From: an uncultured Verrucomicrobia subdivision 3 bacterium
GTDB lineage: Bacteria > Verrucomicrobiota > Verrucomicrobiia > Limisphaerales > DASXHY01
Reading direction: 5' to 3'
NCBI GenBank assembly: GCA_937890005.1
Contig: CALBZA010000038.1
Location: 62,001-126,000 of the forward strand
DNA length: 64,000 bases
The position numbers and the translations under genes are program-made. Shown here one piece after another: positions 33,352-42,085 of this stretch (position 1 is its first letter; each line of letters opens with the position of its first letter). A model generated the notes under the pieces. The model had not been told where the DNA came from and searched no databases. It saw nothing but the letters and a program-made list of their open reading frames with translations.

Positions 33352-35581
33352 GGAACTGCCCGAGATCCTTCACCGATTCGAAATCCTCCAAGAGATACTC
33401 CGGTGGCGGCGAGCTTCGATGCGGATGACGCAGCAGATTGGTTTCTCCAGCCAGCCATTTGGAAACCCATCCCTTCACCAACGGCGGTCCGCCAAGTTCG
33501 CGGACGAACAGTGCGTTCTCGCCTTTGCGTTCCTCACGGTAACCGGGCCAGAAATAAAACTGGTCCCTGGGATGGGGGGTCGGACGGGCATAGACCAGTT
33601 TCCTGCCACTGACATTGGTCTTCGCCTCTGGAATGTAGAAGTTGAAGAGGCCGGCGTGCTGATAGTGCCCGCAGATGATGAAGACCGGCTTTCCTTCAGC
33701 CAGGAGATTCTGCCGGAGTCCATCAATGATCCGGGCGGATTCTCCATAAGCCCTGAGCCGGGTCAACGGATCCGGTTTGGGCGGCAAGGGCCGTCCAGCC
33801 ACTTTCCGGACGATGTCGGTGTCATGCAAAAACACCACGAACACCGCGCCGAAAACAATTCCGAACATGAGAATCGGCTTTGTCCACCTGCGGAAATCCG
33901 GCCAGCGTTCACGCCAGTAGAGCACCATCAGGCAAAACATGGGAATCACCGAAGGCGCGATCCAGTTCGGCAGGATTCGCGCGCGAAACGACCAGAGGAA
34001 ATAACAGAGGAACAGCGGCGTCCCCATCGAGAAGATGTAAACGGCGAGCGCGTTCTTCCCGAGCCGCCGCCAGAATGCAATCGCTGCCCAGATCATTCCA
34101 ACAAAGAACACCGGATTCAACAGCGCCATCTCCACTCCGAGAAAATCAAAAACAAAGAACCGGTTCTTGTCCCCGATGCTGGCATTGTCCGCCACGTGTG
34201 CCAGCGTGATCCAATCGTGCTGCGCGTTCCAGATGATCACAGGAAGCGTGCAAAGCGCATTCACCAGAAGCGCGACGTACGGTCCGGGCCGCCGCAGATG
34301 CACCCGGGCAGGTCTCCAAATCGCAAAGAAAACCGCCCAGCACAGCAGCTGAAACAATCCGGTGTATTTGCTGAGGAAGCCCAGCCCCATCCAAAGCCCC
34401 ACCCAGATCCAGTCCGTTGTCTTCGAATCCGGCTGAACGGCGCGCCAGCCCGCAAGCATCGCCAGCGTCCAGAAAAAAACAGAAAGGGGATCGATCGTCA
34501 TCAGCGTCGAACCGACACTCAGCAGCGGCGTCGTTGCGGAAATGAGGAGAAGAACAAAAGCCGCGCGACCGCTGACGAACTTCACAAAAAACCGGAGCAG
34601 CAACAGGCTCATCGTCGCGGCGAGCACGGGCGAAAAGAACCTCACGCCGAACTCCGTGTCACCCCAGAGATGCGTTCCCGTCCACTGCGTCAGCGCGATC
34701 ATCAAGGGCTTGCTGAAATACGACAGCGCAAGATGCTTCGACCAGACCCACTGATACGCTTCATCGCCGCTCAGTTCGATCTTTCCACTTCCGATGTACC
34801 AGAGCCGCCCGATGAGCAACGCAGCGATCAGGAGATATCCGAGATGCAGCCAATGGCGGTCAACGGACCCTGATGTTGCGGATTGTGGATTGCGGATTGC
34901 CGGTTCGTCGGAAGCGTCGGGGTTGACCAAGGACGGAACCTTTGCCCACCAAATCGGAAAAAGCCGTCGGCCGATGACATTCCACACGGCGTTGAAGAGC
35001 CATATTCCTGCAATGGCGTAGCCGGCGCCCACGATTGCCCCCACCAGCACATCGCTCGGATAATGCACGCCGTTGTAAAGCCGGGAAAACGAAACCAGCA
35101 GCGCCAGCGGCAGACAAATCCAGACGCTGCGACGGTAATAGACGAAGAAGATCATGGCCGTCGCAAACCAGTTCGCCGCGTGTGCCGACGGCATGCTGTT
35201 GTAGCCGGCCCGGCGCGCACCCGGTTTCGCCGCGTCCCGTTGAACCTTCCTGTCCTCCTGCGACTTCAGTTCGCGCGGCGTCTTGCTTGCCGGCTGTCGA
35301 ATATCCGAATGCTCGACATAAGGTCGCGGCCGCTGCACCGCGTGCTTGATGGTGTTCACGATCAACCCGTCACCCGGTCCAACGATCAACGCGATCATCA
35401 ACAGGCAGAGTCGCGCCCGCCGTCCGCCCTTCCAGAGCAGGGCGATTCCCAGGGCGATGATGAACGGGAAGAAGAATGGATTCCCGCTGGCAAACGGCAT
35501 CAGCAAGTCAAAGAACGGATTGCTCAGCGTCTGGTTGAAGAAGCGGAGCAGACCGAGATCGAGTTCCTGAAGCCAATGCAC
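33287..35581 (-). CDS. PAP2 phosphatase fused to a GT39/GT83-type (ArnT/PMT-like) glycosyltransferase
   Basis: 764 residues, multi-spanning inner-membrane protein. Residues 1-205 are a PAP2 lipid phosphatase with all three motifs: K79 ... R86-P87, P-S-A-H at 131-134, and S-R-L-Y-N-G-V-H ... D at 166-177. From about 245 on is a PMT_2-type transferase: periplasmic-loop acid motif S-G-D-E-A-Y-Q-W near 271-278, then about ten membrane helices and a soluble end. Such enzymes transfer a sugar from undecaprenyl-phosphate to lipid A or protein; the PAP2 half could recycle the lipid carrier (inference). The linker holds I-R-N-P-Q-S at 229-234, encoded by a repeat word also found in rfbB. Confidence 0.88.
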   Translation of the reverse strand: MHWLQELDLGLLRFFNQTLSNPFFDLLMPFASGNPFFFPFIIALGIALLWKGGRRARLCLLMIALIVGPGDGLIVNTIKHAVQRPRPYVEHSDIRQPASKTPRELKSQEDRKVQRDAAKPGARRAGYNSMPSAHAANWFATAMIFFVYYRRSVWICLPLALLVSFSRLYNGVHYPSDVLVGAIVGAGYAIAGIWLFNAVWNVIGRRLFPIWWAKVPSLVNPDASDEPAIRNPQSATSGSVDRHWLHLGYLLIAALLIGRLWYIGSGKIELSGDEAYQWVWSKHLALSYFSKPLMIALTQWTGTHLWGDTEFGVRFFSPVLAATMSLLLLRFFVKFVSGRAAFVLLLISATTPLLSVGSTLMTIDPLSVFFWTLAMLAGWRAVQPDSKTTDWIWVGLWMGLGFLSKYTGLFQLLCWAVFFAIWRPARVHLRRPGPYVALLVNALCTLPVIIWNAQHDWITLAHVADNASIGDKNRFFVFDFLGVEMALLNPVFFVGMIWAAIAFWRRLGKNALAVYIFSMGTPLFLCYFLWSFRARILPNWIAPSVIPMFCLMVLYWRERWPDFRRWTKPILMFGIVFGAVFVVFLHDTDIVRKVAGRPLPPKPDPLTRLRAYGESARIIDGLRQNLLAEGKPVFIICGHYQHAGLFNFYIPEAKTNVSGRKLVYARPTPHPRDQFYFWPGYREERKGENALFVRELGGPPLVKGWVSKWLAGETNLLRHPHRSSPPPEYLLEDFESVKDLGQFHAYYRGRIFHTYQVFECRNLQ
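34877..34901 (-). repeat. In-gene copy of the ATCCGCAATCCACAATCCG word (PAP2/GT linker)
   Basis: On the coding strand this linker of the PAP2-glycosyltransferase reads GCA then ATCCGCAATCCACAATCCG, encoding A-I-R-N-P-Q-S-A. The 19-nt core and its frame are identical to those in rfbB at about 20472-20490, although the proteins are unrelated. Confidence 0.75.
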
Positions 35582-35788
35582 GCGCAGAGTTTACGGAAAA
35601 GGTTCGGTCGAGGAAGCGGAAAGCAGCGACATCAACTTGAAACAAAGCGGTTTCCGACCTCCCGGCCGGAAATGTTGAATTGCTCATTGTGAATGGCTCC
35701 GCGAAGTGTAAAGTATCCGCGATTTGTCCAAGCTTCTCAGGGCTGCCGGAGGGCGCCCTTTCAGGTTCGGGTGAATTTGGTTTTCAAT
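35582..35788. other. Spacer between the PAP2-GT gene and the small Cys protein
   Basis: 207 bp between divergently oriented genes, so it should carry promoters for both. A frame continues upstream of 35789 on the plus strand, but its translation is not protein-like. No strong dyad or repeat was seen. Confidence 0.4.
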
Positions 35789-36187
35789 ATGCAATTCACA
35801 AAAAAACCGAACCAGCGCCAGGAACAGATGCGCCTTGAACGTGAACGCCTTGAGCGGACGCCCACTCTCGCCAGCGCGTTTCCCAGTCTCAAATCCCTGA
35901 GCGTTGTCGTCGGCCACTTCGAAAGCCAGCGCGGCACGCCTTCCGGCGAACTCCGCTACCGCGCAAACATTCAGCACGCAAAAGCAGTCCTCACGTTCAG
36001 CTGCCCGGCGTCCGGATGCCGCGGCGGCGGGTTCGATCTGACGGAGATTCTCCGCACGGCCGTGCGCGGCAAACGCAAGACGGTTCAGGGTGAAATCGCC
36101 TGCGGCGGCACGCGTTCCAACGCGCTGAAGCACGAAACCGCATGCCCGCATCTCCTCCGTTACAAACTCAATCTTTCCTATGTCTGA
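35789..36187 (+). CDS. Small Cys-containing protein of unknown function, probable zinc-ribbon-like
   Basis: 132 residues from ATG 35789 (MQFTKKPNQRQEQ). A charged helical start (about 1-30) precedes a beta-rich domain with L-S-V-V-V-G-H-F-E-S near 45. Cysteines occur in S-C-P-A-S-G-C-R-G-G-G-F-D-L-T, G-E-I-A-C-G-G and E-T-A-C-P-H-L, a spacing that could hold zinc. The stop overlaps the start of rpsU by 8 bp, which points to translational coupling and a ribosome- or translation-linked role. No named family was recognised. Confidence 0.7.
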   Translation: MQFTKKPNQRQEQMRLERERLERTPTLASAFPSLKSLSVVVGHFESQRGTPSGELRYRANIQHAKAVLTFSCPASGCRGGGFDLTEILRTAVRGKRKTVQGEIACGGTRSNALKHETACPHLLRYKLNLSYV

Positions 36188-36377
36188 AGTAAAGCTGAAG
36201 AAAGGCGAACCGGTGGACAAAGCGCTCCGCCGCCTCCGCAAAAAAATGGATCGCGAACAAACGATGCTGACAGTCCGTCGGCGACGAACATTCGAAAAGC
36301 CAAGTGCGGCCAAACGCCGCAAGTCAAAGGTCGCGCGTTTCGCAGCAATGCTGCGCGCCAGACATTCCGACGATTAA
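36180..36377 (+). CDS. rpsU: 30S ribosomal protein bS21
   Basis: 65 residues, highly basic. Typical S21 pattern: V-K-L-K-K-G-E-P-V-D-K-A-L-R-R-L-R-K-K-M-D-R-E followed by the R-R-R-R-T-F-E-K-P-S region and a Lys/Arg-rich tail. It sits on the small-subunit platform near the anti-Shine-Dalgarno. The start codon lies within the preceding gene. It is convergent with infC. Confidence 0.92.
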   Translation: MSEVKLKKGEPVDKALRRLRKKMDREQTMLTVRRRRTFEKPSAAKRRKSKVARFAAMLRARHSDD

Positions 36378-36413
36378 GCGCCTCGCGCTACGCGTCGCGA
36401 CCAGCTTCGATTT

Positions 36414-37049
36414 CTATTCCTCAGAACCAGGTTCTTCGGAATCCGGTGCGTCAGCCTCCGCCGGTTCGGGTGCGCGCTGATATTTCTCCGGAAGCTTTGC
36501 GCGTTTGTTCCGCGGCAATGGGCTGAGAAGAACGGACAGATCGCGCGATCCCATCATCTTCGGCGGCGCATCCGCAAGCGCATACGGCGCGAGATCTTTC
36601 ACGAAACGATTGATCAAGTCGAAGCCGATCTCCTTGTGCGCGTTCTGGCGTCCGCGAAAACGCATCTTGATCCGCACCTTCATGTCGTCGCAAAGAAATC
36701 CAATCGCGTGATTCAGCTTCACGCCGAGGTCATGCGGATCGATCGCCGGTGAAATCTGAAGTTCCTTGAGCCGGCCACCGGACTGTTTCGATTCCTTGCT
36801 GCGCTTGGCTTCCTCATAGAGAAACTTTCCGTAATCGACAATCCGGCAGACCGGTGGATTGGCTGTCGGCGCGATTTCGACCAGGTCGAGGCTTTTCGCG
36901 CGCGCCAGTTGCAGGGCGTCGTTGAGCGACATGACGCCGAGCTGCTCCCGCGATTCACTGATGACCCGCACTTCGCGGGCGCGGATTTTTCCATTGCGAC
37001 GGTGAAGCGGTTCGCGCGAACGGTTGGAGCGAAAAGGAGGATAACTCAA
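36414..37049 (-). CDS. infC: Translation initiation factor IF-3
   Basis: 211 residues. N-domain I-R-A-R-E-V-R-V-I ... L-G-V-M-S-L-N-D-A-L, linker, then C-domain K-E-L-Q-I-S-P-A-I-D-P-H-D-L and R-I-K-M-R-F-R-G-R-Q-N-A-H-K-E-I-G, both diagnostic. The tail after residue 185 is acidic and Pro/Glu-rich. The best start is TTG 37049, fitting the family's habit of non-ATG starts used for autoregulation. Neither rpmI nor rplT follows, an unusual separation from the standard infC-rpmI-rplT operon. Confidence 0.95.
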   Translation of the reverse strand: MSYPPFRSNRSREPLHRRNGKIRAREVRVISESREQLGVMSLNDALQLARAKSLDLVEIAPTANPPVCRIVDYGKFLYEEAKRSKESKQSGGRLKELQISPAIDPHDLGVKLNHAIGFLCDDMKVRIKMRFRGRQNAHKEIGFDLINRFVKDLAPYALADAPPKMMGSRDLSVLLSPLPRNKRAKLPEKYQRAPEPAEADAPDSEEPGSEE

Positions 37050-37100
37050 GAATGTCCGATCTGTTGGTTTAAAAGTGGAGTGGTGGTGAACTGCAAAGAA

Positions 37101-37135
37101 AAGAAAGGGCCCGGATGTTTGAATGCATCCGGGCC
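37101..37135 (-). terminator. Rho-independent terminator after the RRM gene
   Basis: Perfect 10-bp stem GGCCCGGATG / CATCCGGGCC (37108-37117 and 37126-37135), 8-nt loop. On the minus strand the stem is followed by CTTTCTTTTCTTTG. It lies 12 bp past the stop of the RRM gene and upstream of infC. Confidence 0.9.
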
Positions 37136-37147
37136 ATGAAAAGGATT

Positions 37148-37456
37148 TTAGTAACGGGAACGTGAACCGCCGAAGGAACGGCGTTCTCCCCCGCCCTGCG
37201 GACGGGCTTCGCGCGGACGGGCTTCATTGACGGTCAGTGCGCGTCCATCGAGCGTCGCGCCGTTGAGGCTCGCGATGGCGTTCTGCGCTTCCTCGGAAGT
37301 GCTCATGGTGACGAACGCGAATCCACGCGGACGGCCGGTGGCGCGGTCCATCATCAGATTGGCTTCAGTCACGGTGCCGTGTGCGGCAAAGGCGTCCTGG
37401 AGTTCGTTTTCAGTGATGTTGAAGGAAAGATTCCCGACAAACAGTTTGTTGCTCAT
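37148..37456 (-). CDS. RNA-binding protein with a single RRM domain
   Basis: 102 residues. RNP2 L-F-V-G-N-L at 5-10 and RNP1 R-G-F-A-F-V-T-M near 44-51 define a canonical RRM; the tail is Gly/Arg-rich (R-P-Q-G-G-G-E-R-R-S-F-G-G-S-R). This is the small bacterial glycine-rich RNA-binding protein type, often cold-induced in cyanobacteria and also found in Verrucomicrobiota. The 226-bp untranslated region upstream contains a perfect palindrome and could be regulatory. Confidence 0.93.
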   Translation of the reverse strand: MSNKLFVGNLSFNITENELQDAFAAHGTVTEANLMMDRATGRPRGFAFVTMSTSEEAQNAIASLNGATLDGRALTVNEARPREARPQGGGERRSFGGSRSRY

Positions 37457-37558
37457 GTGATGTATTGCTGTCCCAATTGCTTCTTTCCAGATCGTTTCCG
37501 GTCGCCGGATTTCAAATCATCACTGAACTGTGTTCACCTGAGGATTCCCCATATCTCG

Positions 37559-37573
37559 GAAGCTTAAAGCTTC
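37559..37573. promoter_or_regulatory. Perfect palindrome upstream of the RRM gene
   Basis: GAAGCTTAAAGCTTC is a 15-nt perfect dyad (7-bp arms, one central base) about 100 bp upstream of the RRM start. It could be an operator or a small RNA hairpin. The surrounding 226-bp gap shows no coding content. Confidence 0.4.
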
Positions 37574-37682
37574 GAACAGACGCCGCCACTATCGGCTGTT
37601 CCACGCGAATAGCAAATTATATCGCATTTTATCTTCGGATCGTTCCATTCGCGAAATCCCGCAATTCGCCGGATTCAACCGG

Positions 37683-38129
37683 TCAGTGATGACAATCGCA
37701 GGCATATTCCGCCCGCTTGCATTCACCGCATTTGTGCGTCTCCAGCTTGAAGCGGAAATTCTGGGACCGCGCATCAACCGTCTGTTTGAACTGCACGACC
37801 AGACTGTATCCTTCGCCATCCGGCAACGCACCCTGGCTCACCAGCACATCACCCTTCTTTTCGAATTCGATGGTCTTCTTTCCGCCTTTGGCATCAGCGA
37901 TCAATGTCACGGATTGCGTCGTCGCGGCGACCTGTTTCAACCCGGCATCATAAAACGCAATGGTCACCGTCCGATCCATTTCCACGAAAAACTCGGCTTT
38001 CGGCTCGGTCTTCTCAAGCAGGCGTCCGCCTTTCGGTCCGGCGATGGAATTCTTTTCGGCTGCATGCACCATTGTCATTCCAACACAAAGCACTGCGGCG
38101 ATTGTGAGGATGTTCAAGATCGTCTTCAT
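37683..38129 (-). CDS. Small periplasmic protein with Cys/His-rich C-terminus, last gene of the metal efflux operon
   Basis: 148 residues from ATG 38129 (M-K-T-I-L-N-I-L-T-I-A-A-V-L-C), with a signal peptide ending V-H-A-A. The body is predicted beta-rich (E-F-F-V-E-M-D-R-T-V-T-I-A-F-Y), and the end reads H-K-C-G-E-C-K-R-A-E-Y-A-C-D-C-H-H, a likely metal-binding cluster. Its start overlaps the czcA stop in an ATGA, so it is translationally coupled to the efflux pump. A periplasmic metal chaperone or sensor is an inference; it is not a CusF-like fold by motif. Confidence 0.8.
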   Translation of the reverse strand: MKTILNILTIAAVLCVGMTMVHAAEKNSIAGPKGGRLLEKTEPKAEFFVEMDRTVTIAFYDAGLKQVAATTQSVTLIADAKGGKKTIEFEKKGDVLVSQGALPDGEGYSLVVQFKQTVDARSQNFRFKLETHKCGECKRAEYACDCHH

Positions 38130-41100
38130 GGACTGCGTCTTTCGCTGTTCGTTTTTTGTGCTCTTCCTTCGATCCACTCGTACAGCACCGGCAGCAGGAC
38201 GAGTGTGAGAAAAGTGGATGTGATGATGCCGCCGATGACGACAGTCGCGAGTGGACGCTGCACTTCCGCGCCCGCACTCCGCGAAAGAGCCATCGGCACA
38301 AAGCCAAAGCTCGCCACGAGTGCCGTCATCAACTTGGGACGCAGCCGCGTCAACGTGCCTTCCACCACGGCGTCGCGCAGATTCATCCCTCCCGCGCGCA
38401 GCTGGTTGATGAAGCTGATCAGCATGATGCCGTTGAGCACTGCAATTCCTGACAACGCGATAAAACCGACACCTGCACTGATGGTGAATGGCATGTCGCG
38501 CAACCAGAGCGCCAGAATGCCGCCTGTCACTGCAAGTGGAACACAAAGGAAGATCAACACCACCTGCCGGAGATTTCCAAAGCTCATGAAAATCAGAGCG
38601 AAGATCAGCGCCAGCGCGAGCGGCACGACAATCGCCAGCCGTTGCCGCGCCTCCACCAAATTTCGAAACTGGCCGCCGAACTCGAAATAGTAGCCATCCG
38701 GGAACTTCACCTTTTCGCGAATGGCGCGCGTCGCCTCCTCCACAAAACCCGCGGTGTCCCGCCCGCGCACATTCACGAGAATTCCGGCGCGGCGCTGAGT
38801 GTTCTCACGCGCAATCATTCCGACATGCTCAACCGTTTTGATCGTCGCAATCTGGCCGAGTGTGAGCAGCCCGCCGTCGTCCGTCCGCACCGGCAGCCGT
38901 CGCATCGTTTCCAAATCCATCCGCTGCGGCTCGGCCAGGCGAACGACGATCGGAAACCTGCGGTTGCCTTCAATGAGCGTTCCCACCTGTTCACCGCCCA
39001 ACGCGGTCTCAACAACACGGTTCACATCCTCGGCGTGAAGATTGTACCGCTGAAGCGCCGCGCGATCGGGCTTGATCTCCAGCATCGGCACACGGCCGAT
39101 CGCATCGAACTCGCTCTCGGCTCCGCCTCGAATGTCCTGCAACACCGATCGCACTTCGCCGGAAAGGCGTTCCAGTTCTTCAAAGCTGTCGCCGTAAATT
39201 TTGCAGATCAGGTCCGCCCGCGCGCCGGCCATGATTTCGTTGAAGCGCATCTGGATCGGCTGCGAAATCAGATATGCCTGCCCGGGCACTTTCTCGATCA
39301 ACGAGCGACGCATCTGTTCCGCCAGTTCCTCCTTCGTCGGGCGTCGGCCATCGATCGTGCGCCACTTTTCGGGCGGGTGCATAATCAAATAGGTGTCGGC
39401 GACATTCGCGCCCATTGGATCGAGCGCAATCTCGGCTGTCCCGATTCGCGAGAAGATTTCCCGGATTTCCGGAAACTCCGACCGCAGCACGCGTTCCGAT
39501 TGCTTCTGCAGTTCAAGTGACGCCTCCAATCCGGCGCTGCTGCTGCGGATGAGCTGAAGTGTCAGGTCGCCTTCATCCAATTGCGGAATGAATTCCGCCC
39601 CGAGCCGCGTGAACAACCAGAGCGATCCGCCGAACGCCGCCATCATCGGCAAAATCACCAGCCAGCGGCGTCGCAGTCCAAAGTTCAACAGCGGCCGGTA
39701 AAGCGCCTTCACTCCGCGCACAAACCAGTTGTCGCCTTCACCAATGCGTCCTCCCAAGAAGAACGAACACAGCACCGGCATCAACGTGAGCGCCAGCACC
39801 AGCGCGCCGCCCAGGGCCAGCATCACCACCACCGCCATCGGCGTGAACATTTTTCCTTCGATCCCCTGCAACGTCAGCACGGGCACATACACAACGGTGA
39901 TCACGAGCACACCGAAGAACATCGGACGCGCCACTTCCTTCGCCGACGCCAGCACTTCGCCCGCGCGTTCCATTGCGGTCAACGAGCGTCCCAGACGGCG
40001 TTGTTTCTCGCCCACATGGCGAACGATGTTTTCCACCATCACCACCGCACCATCGATGATAAGTCCAAAATCAATGGCGCCGAGGCTCATCAAATTTCCC
40101 GACACGCCAAGCCGAGTCATGCCCGTGATGGCAAAGAGCATGGAAAGCGGAATCGCGAGCGCCACAATAAACGCCGCGCGCCAGTTGCCGAGGAATAGAA
40201 AAAGAATCGCAACAACCAGCAACGCGCCTTCCGCGAGATTTTTTTCAACCGTGGCGATGGTGCGATTGACGAGTTGGGCGCGATCGTAAAGGGGCCGGAC
40301 TTCAACACCGGACGGAAGCTTGGTCTGGATCTCTTCCAGCTTTTCGCGCACGGCACGCGCCACGAGCCGTGAATTTTCGCCGGCAAGCATGATGGCTGCG
40401 CCGATCAAAGCCTCTTCGCCCTGGTCCGTGCTTGCTCCTGTGCGGAATGAATGACCGATCGCAACATTGGCCACGTCGCGCACCAGCAATGGCTTTACAC
40501 CGGCACCGAACTTCAACGGAATTTCGACGATCTCGTCCATCGACGCCACGCGGCTGTCCGCGCGGATCACGATCTGTTCGCCGCCGATCTCCACCATCCC
40601 GCCGCCGGAGTTGCGCGTGTTTTCATCGATGCGTTCTGCAAGGTCGGCGAACGACATGCCCGCACTCATCAGCCGGGCCGGATCGGGTTGAACGACGATC
40701 TGTTTTTCATAACCGCCACTCGTGTTTACCTCGGCCACACCGGGAGTGGTGCGCAGCATCGGTTTGATCTGGTAATCCTGAATCAGCTTGAGCGCCATCA
40801 GCTGCTCCCGCCGCGTCGCGGGAACGTTGGTCGCCCCCTCGGTGAACTCCACCGCGTAATAAAAAATCTCACCAAGCCCGGTCGCGATCGGCGCCAGTTG
40901 AGGCGACAGTCCGGGCGGCAATCTGTCCAGCCCGGCCTGCAAACGTTCGCTCACAAGCTGGCGGGTGCGATAAATATCCACGCCGTCACGGAATGTCATC
41001 GTGATCTGCGACAGGCCGAATTTGGAAAGCGATCGCAGCTCCAGCATTCCCGGAAGTCCGGCCATCTCGCTTTCGATCGGAAACGTGACCAGCTTTTCAA

Positions 41101-41281
41101 TCTCCTCCGGCGCCAGTGCGGAAACCGCTGTGTTGATCTGCACCTGCGGATTGGTGATGTCCGGAACCGCATCGATCGGCAGCCGCAGCGCCGACCAGAT
41201 GCCCGCCACAATCAGAACCGCCGTCGCGAGCAACACCGCGCTGCGATGACGCATTGAAAATTCAAGGAGGCGGTGGAGCAT
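38126..41281 (-). CDS. czcA: Heavy-metal efflux RND transporter, CzcA type
   Basis: 1051 residues, normal for HME-RND pumps. Inner-membrane proton antiporter that pumps divalent metal from periplasm or cytoplasm through CzcB and CzcC. N-terminal helix, large periplasmic loop, then the TM4 signature D-F-G at 404-406 and D-G-A-V-V-M-V-E-N at 410-418, which is the CzcA-type sequence and differs from the CusA version (A-I-G-A-M-V-D). So Zn, Co, Ni or Cd is more likely than Cu or Ag. It starts 3 bp after czcB and ends in an ATGA overlap with the next gene. Confidence 0.93.
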   Translation of the reverse strand: MLHRLLEFSMRHRSAVLLATAVLIVAGIWSALRLPIDAVPDITNPQVQINTAVSALAPEEIEKLVTFPIESEMAGLPGMLELRSLSKFGLSQITMTFRDGVDIYRTRQLVSERLQAGLDRLPPGLSPQLAPIATGLGEIFYYAVEFTEGATNVPATRREQLMALKLIQDYQIKPMLRTTPGVAEVNTSGGYEKQIVVQPDPARLMSAGMSFADLAERIDENTRNSGGGMVEIGGEQIVIRADSRVASMDEIVEIPLKFGAGVKPLLVRDVANVAIGHSFRTGASTDQGEEALIGAAIMLAGENSRLVARAVREKLEEIQTKLPSGVEVRPLYDRAQLVNRTIATVEKNLAEGALLVVAILFLFLGNWRAAFIVALAIPLSMLFAITGMTRLGVSGNLMSLGAIDFGLIIDGAVVMVENIVRHVGEKQRRLGRSLTAMERAGEVLASAKEVARPMFFGVLVITVVYVPVLTLQGIEGKMFTPMAVVVMLALGGALVLALTLMPVLCSFFLGGRIGEGDNWFVRGVKALYRPLLNFGLRRRWLVILPMMAAFGGSLWLFTRLGAEFIPQLDEGDLTLQLIRSSSAGLEASLELQKQSERVLRSEFPEIREIFSRIGTAEIALDPMGANVADTYLIMHPPEKWRTIDGRRPTKEELAEQMRRSLIEKVPGQAYLISQPIQMRFNEIMAGARADLICKIYGDSFEELERLSGEVRSVLQDIRGGAESEFDAIGRVPMLEIKPDRAALQRYNLHAEDVNRVVETALGGEQVGTLIEGNRRFPIVVRLAEPQRMDLETMRRLPVRTDDGGLLTLGQIATIKTVEHVGMIARENTQRRAGILVNVRGRDTAGFVEEATRAIREKVKFPDGYYFEFGGQFRNLVEARQRLAIVVPLALALIFALIFMSFGNLRQVVLIFLCVPLAVTGGILALWLRDMPFTISAGVGFIALSGIAVLNGIMLISFINQLRAGGMNLRDAVVEGTLTRLRPKLMTALVASFGFVPMALSRSAGAEVQRPLATVVIGGIITSTFLTLVLLPVLYEWIEGRAQKTNSERRSP

Positions 41282-41284
41282 ACG

Positions 41285-42085
41285 TCAATGGCCGTGCGCG
41301 CACGATTTGCCACCTCGCAAGGATTGAAGTTCCGCAAGCCAGAGCGTCATTACAGGCCGCGTCACGATCTGGTCGCCGGCGTAAAGTCCGTCCACGACTT
41401 CAGCCAGTTCGTCGTTCACAACACCGAGCTTCACTTCGGTGCGAACGAAATGCGCGCCGCTGACGGTGTAAACGAAATCGCCCTCAGTCGTTCGCAACAA
41501 TGCCGCGCGAGGCACTCCAATCACCTTGCTTTCACTTTGCAACGGAATCGTCACGGAAACGAAATCATCCAGCGTAACCGCAAGTTGCGGATCGCGAACC
41601 GCCACAATCACTTCAACCTGGCCGCTGGCTTTCTCAATGCCGCGCTTCAACGAAACGATCCGGCCCTCCAACGGAGCATCATTCCCGCTCTTTTGCACCG
41701 AAACGGACTGGCCTTCAGTCAACCGCGCCGCATCATCCGGACTCACGCTTCCGCTTGCCAGCGCGTCTGGAAGGCGAACGGGTTGCAACGCTGCAAGCTG
41801 CGATTCATTCGATGCGCGATAAATTCTCGCCGAAAACTGAAAGACCGAATCCACATTGCGCTCTTCAACATCGGCAATTTGAAGTCCGATAAACTTCGCC
41901 GTTGCAGCTGGAACGAACAATCCCCTGCCCTCCGTGAACGTGACTCCCTCTTCGTGATTGTGCGCCGCTTCGCCCGATTCATGGTCGTGTCCGTGTGCAC
42001 CTGACTCGCCGTGTCGGCATCCGGACGATATCAACGCACCGGCCACGATCAACAGCGCTGGAACGATTTCAGAAAGCGTTTTCAT
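41285..42085 (-). CDS. czcB: Efflux RND periplasmic adaptor (CzcB-like), His-rich lipoprotein
   Basis: 266 residues, shorter than typical CzcB (about 380-500). Lipobox L-I-S-S-G-C with Cys23, then a His-rich stretch (G-A-H-G-H-D-H-E-S-G-E-A-A-H-N-H) at about 29-44 that may bind metal. The barrel domains follow (V-P-R-A-A-L-L-R-T-T-E-G-D-F-V-Y-T-V), and the end is S-C-A-H-G-H. The coiled-coil hairpin of normal adaptors seems reduced. It overlaps the czcC stop by ATGA. Confidence 0.88.
   Translation of the reverse strand: MKTLSEIVPALLIVAGALISSGCRHGESGAHGHDHESGEAAHNHEEGVTFTEGRGLFVPAATAKFIGLQIADVEERNVDSVFQFSARIYRASNESQLAALQPVRLPDALASGSVSPDDAARLTEGQSVSVQKSGNDAPLEGRIVSLKRGIEKASGQVEVIVAVRDPQLAVTLDDFVSVTIPLQSESKVIGVPRAALLRTTEGDFVYTVSGAHFVRTEVKLGVVNDELAEVVDGLYAGDQIVTRPVMTLWLAELQSLRGGKSCAHGH

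Noticed and set aside
33323..34873. Long open frame (516 codons) on the plus strand opposite the PAP2-glycosyltransferase
   Set aside because: Its translation is Arg/His/Pro/Glu-rich without any domain, and the minus strand encodes intact PAP2 and transferase motifs over the same DNA. It is a by-product of GC-rich codon use.
38126..41281. CusA (copper/silver) assignment for the RND pump
   Set aside because: The TM4 motif D-F-G ... D-G-A-V-V-M-V-E-N is of the divalent-cation CzcA type, not the CusA type.
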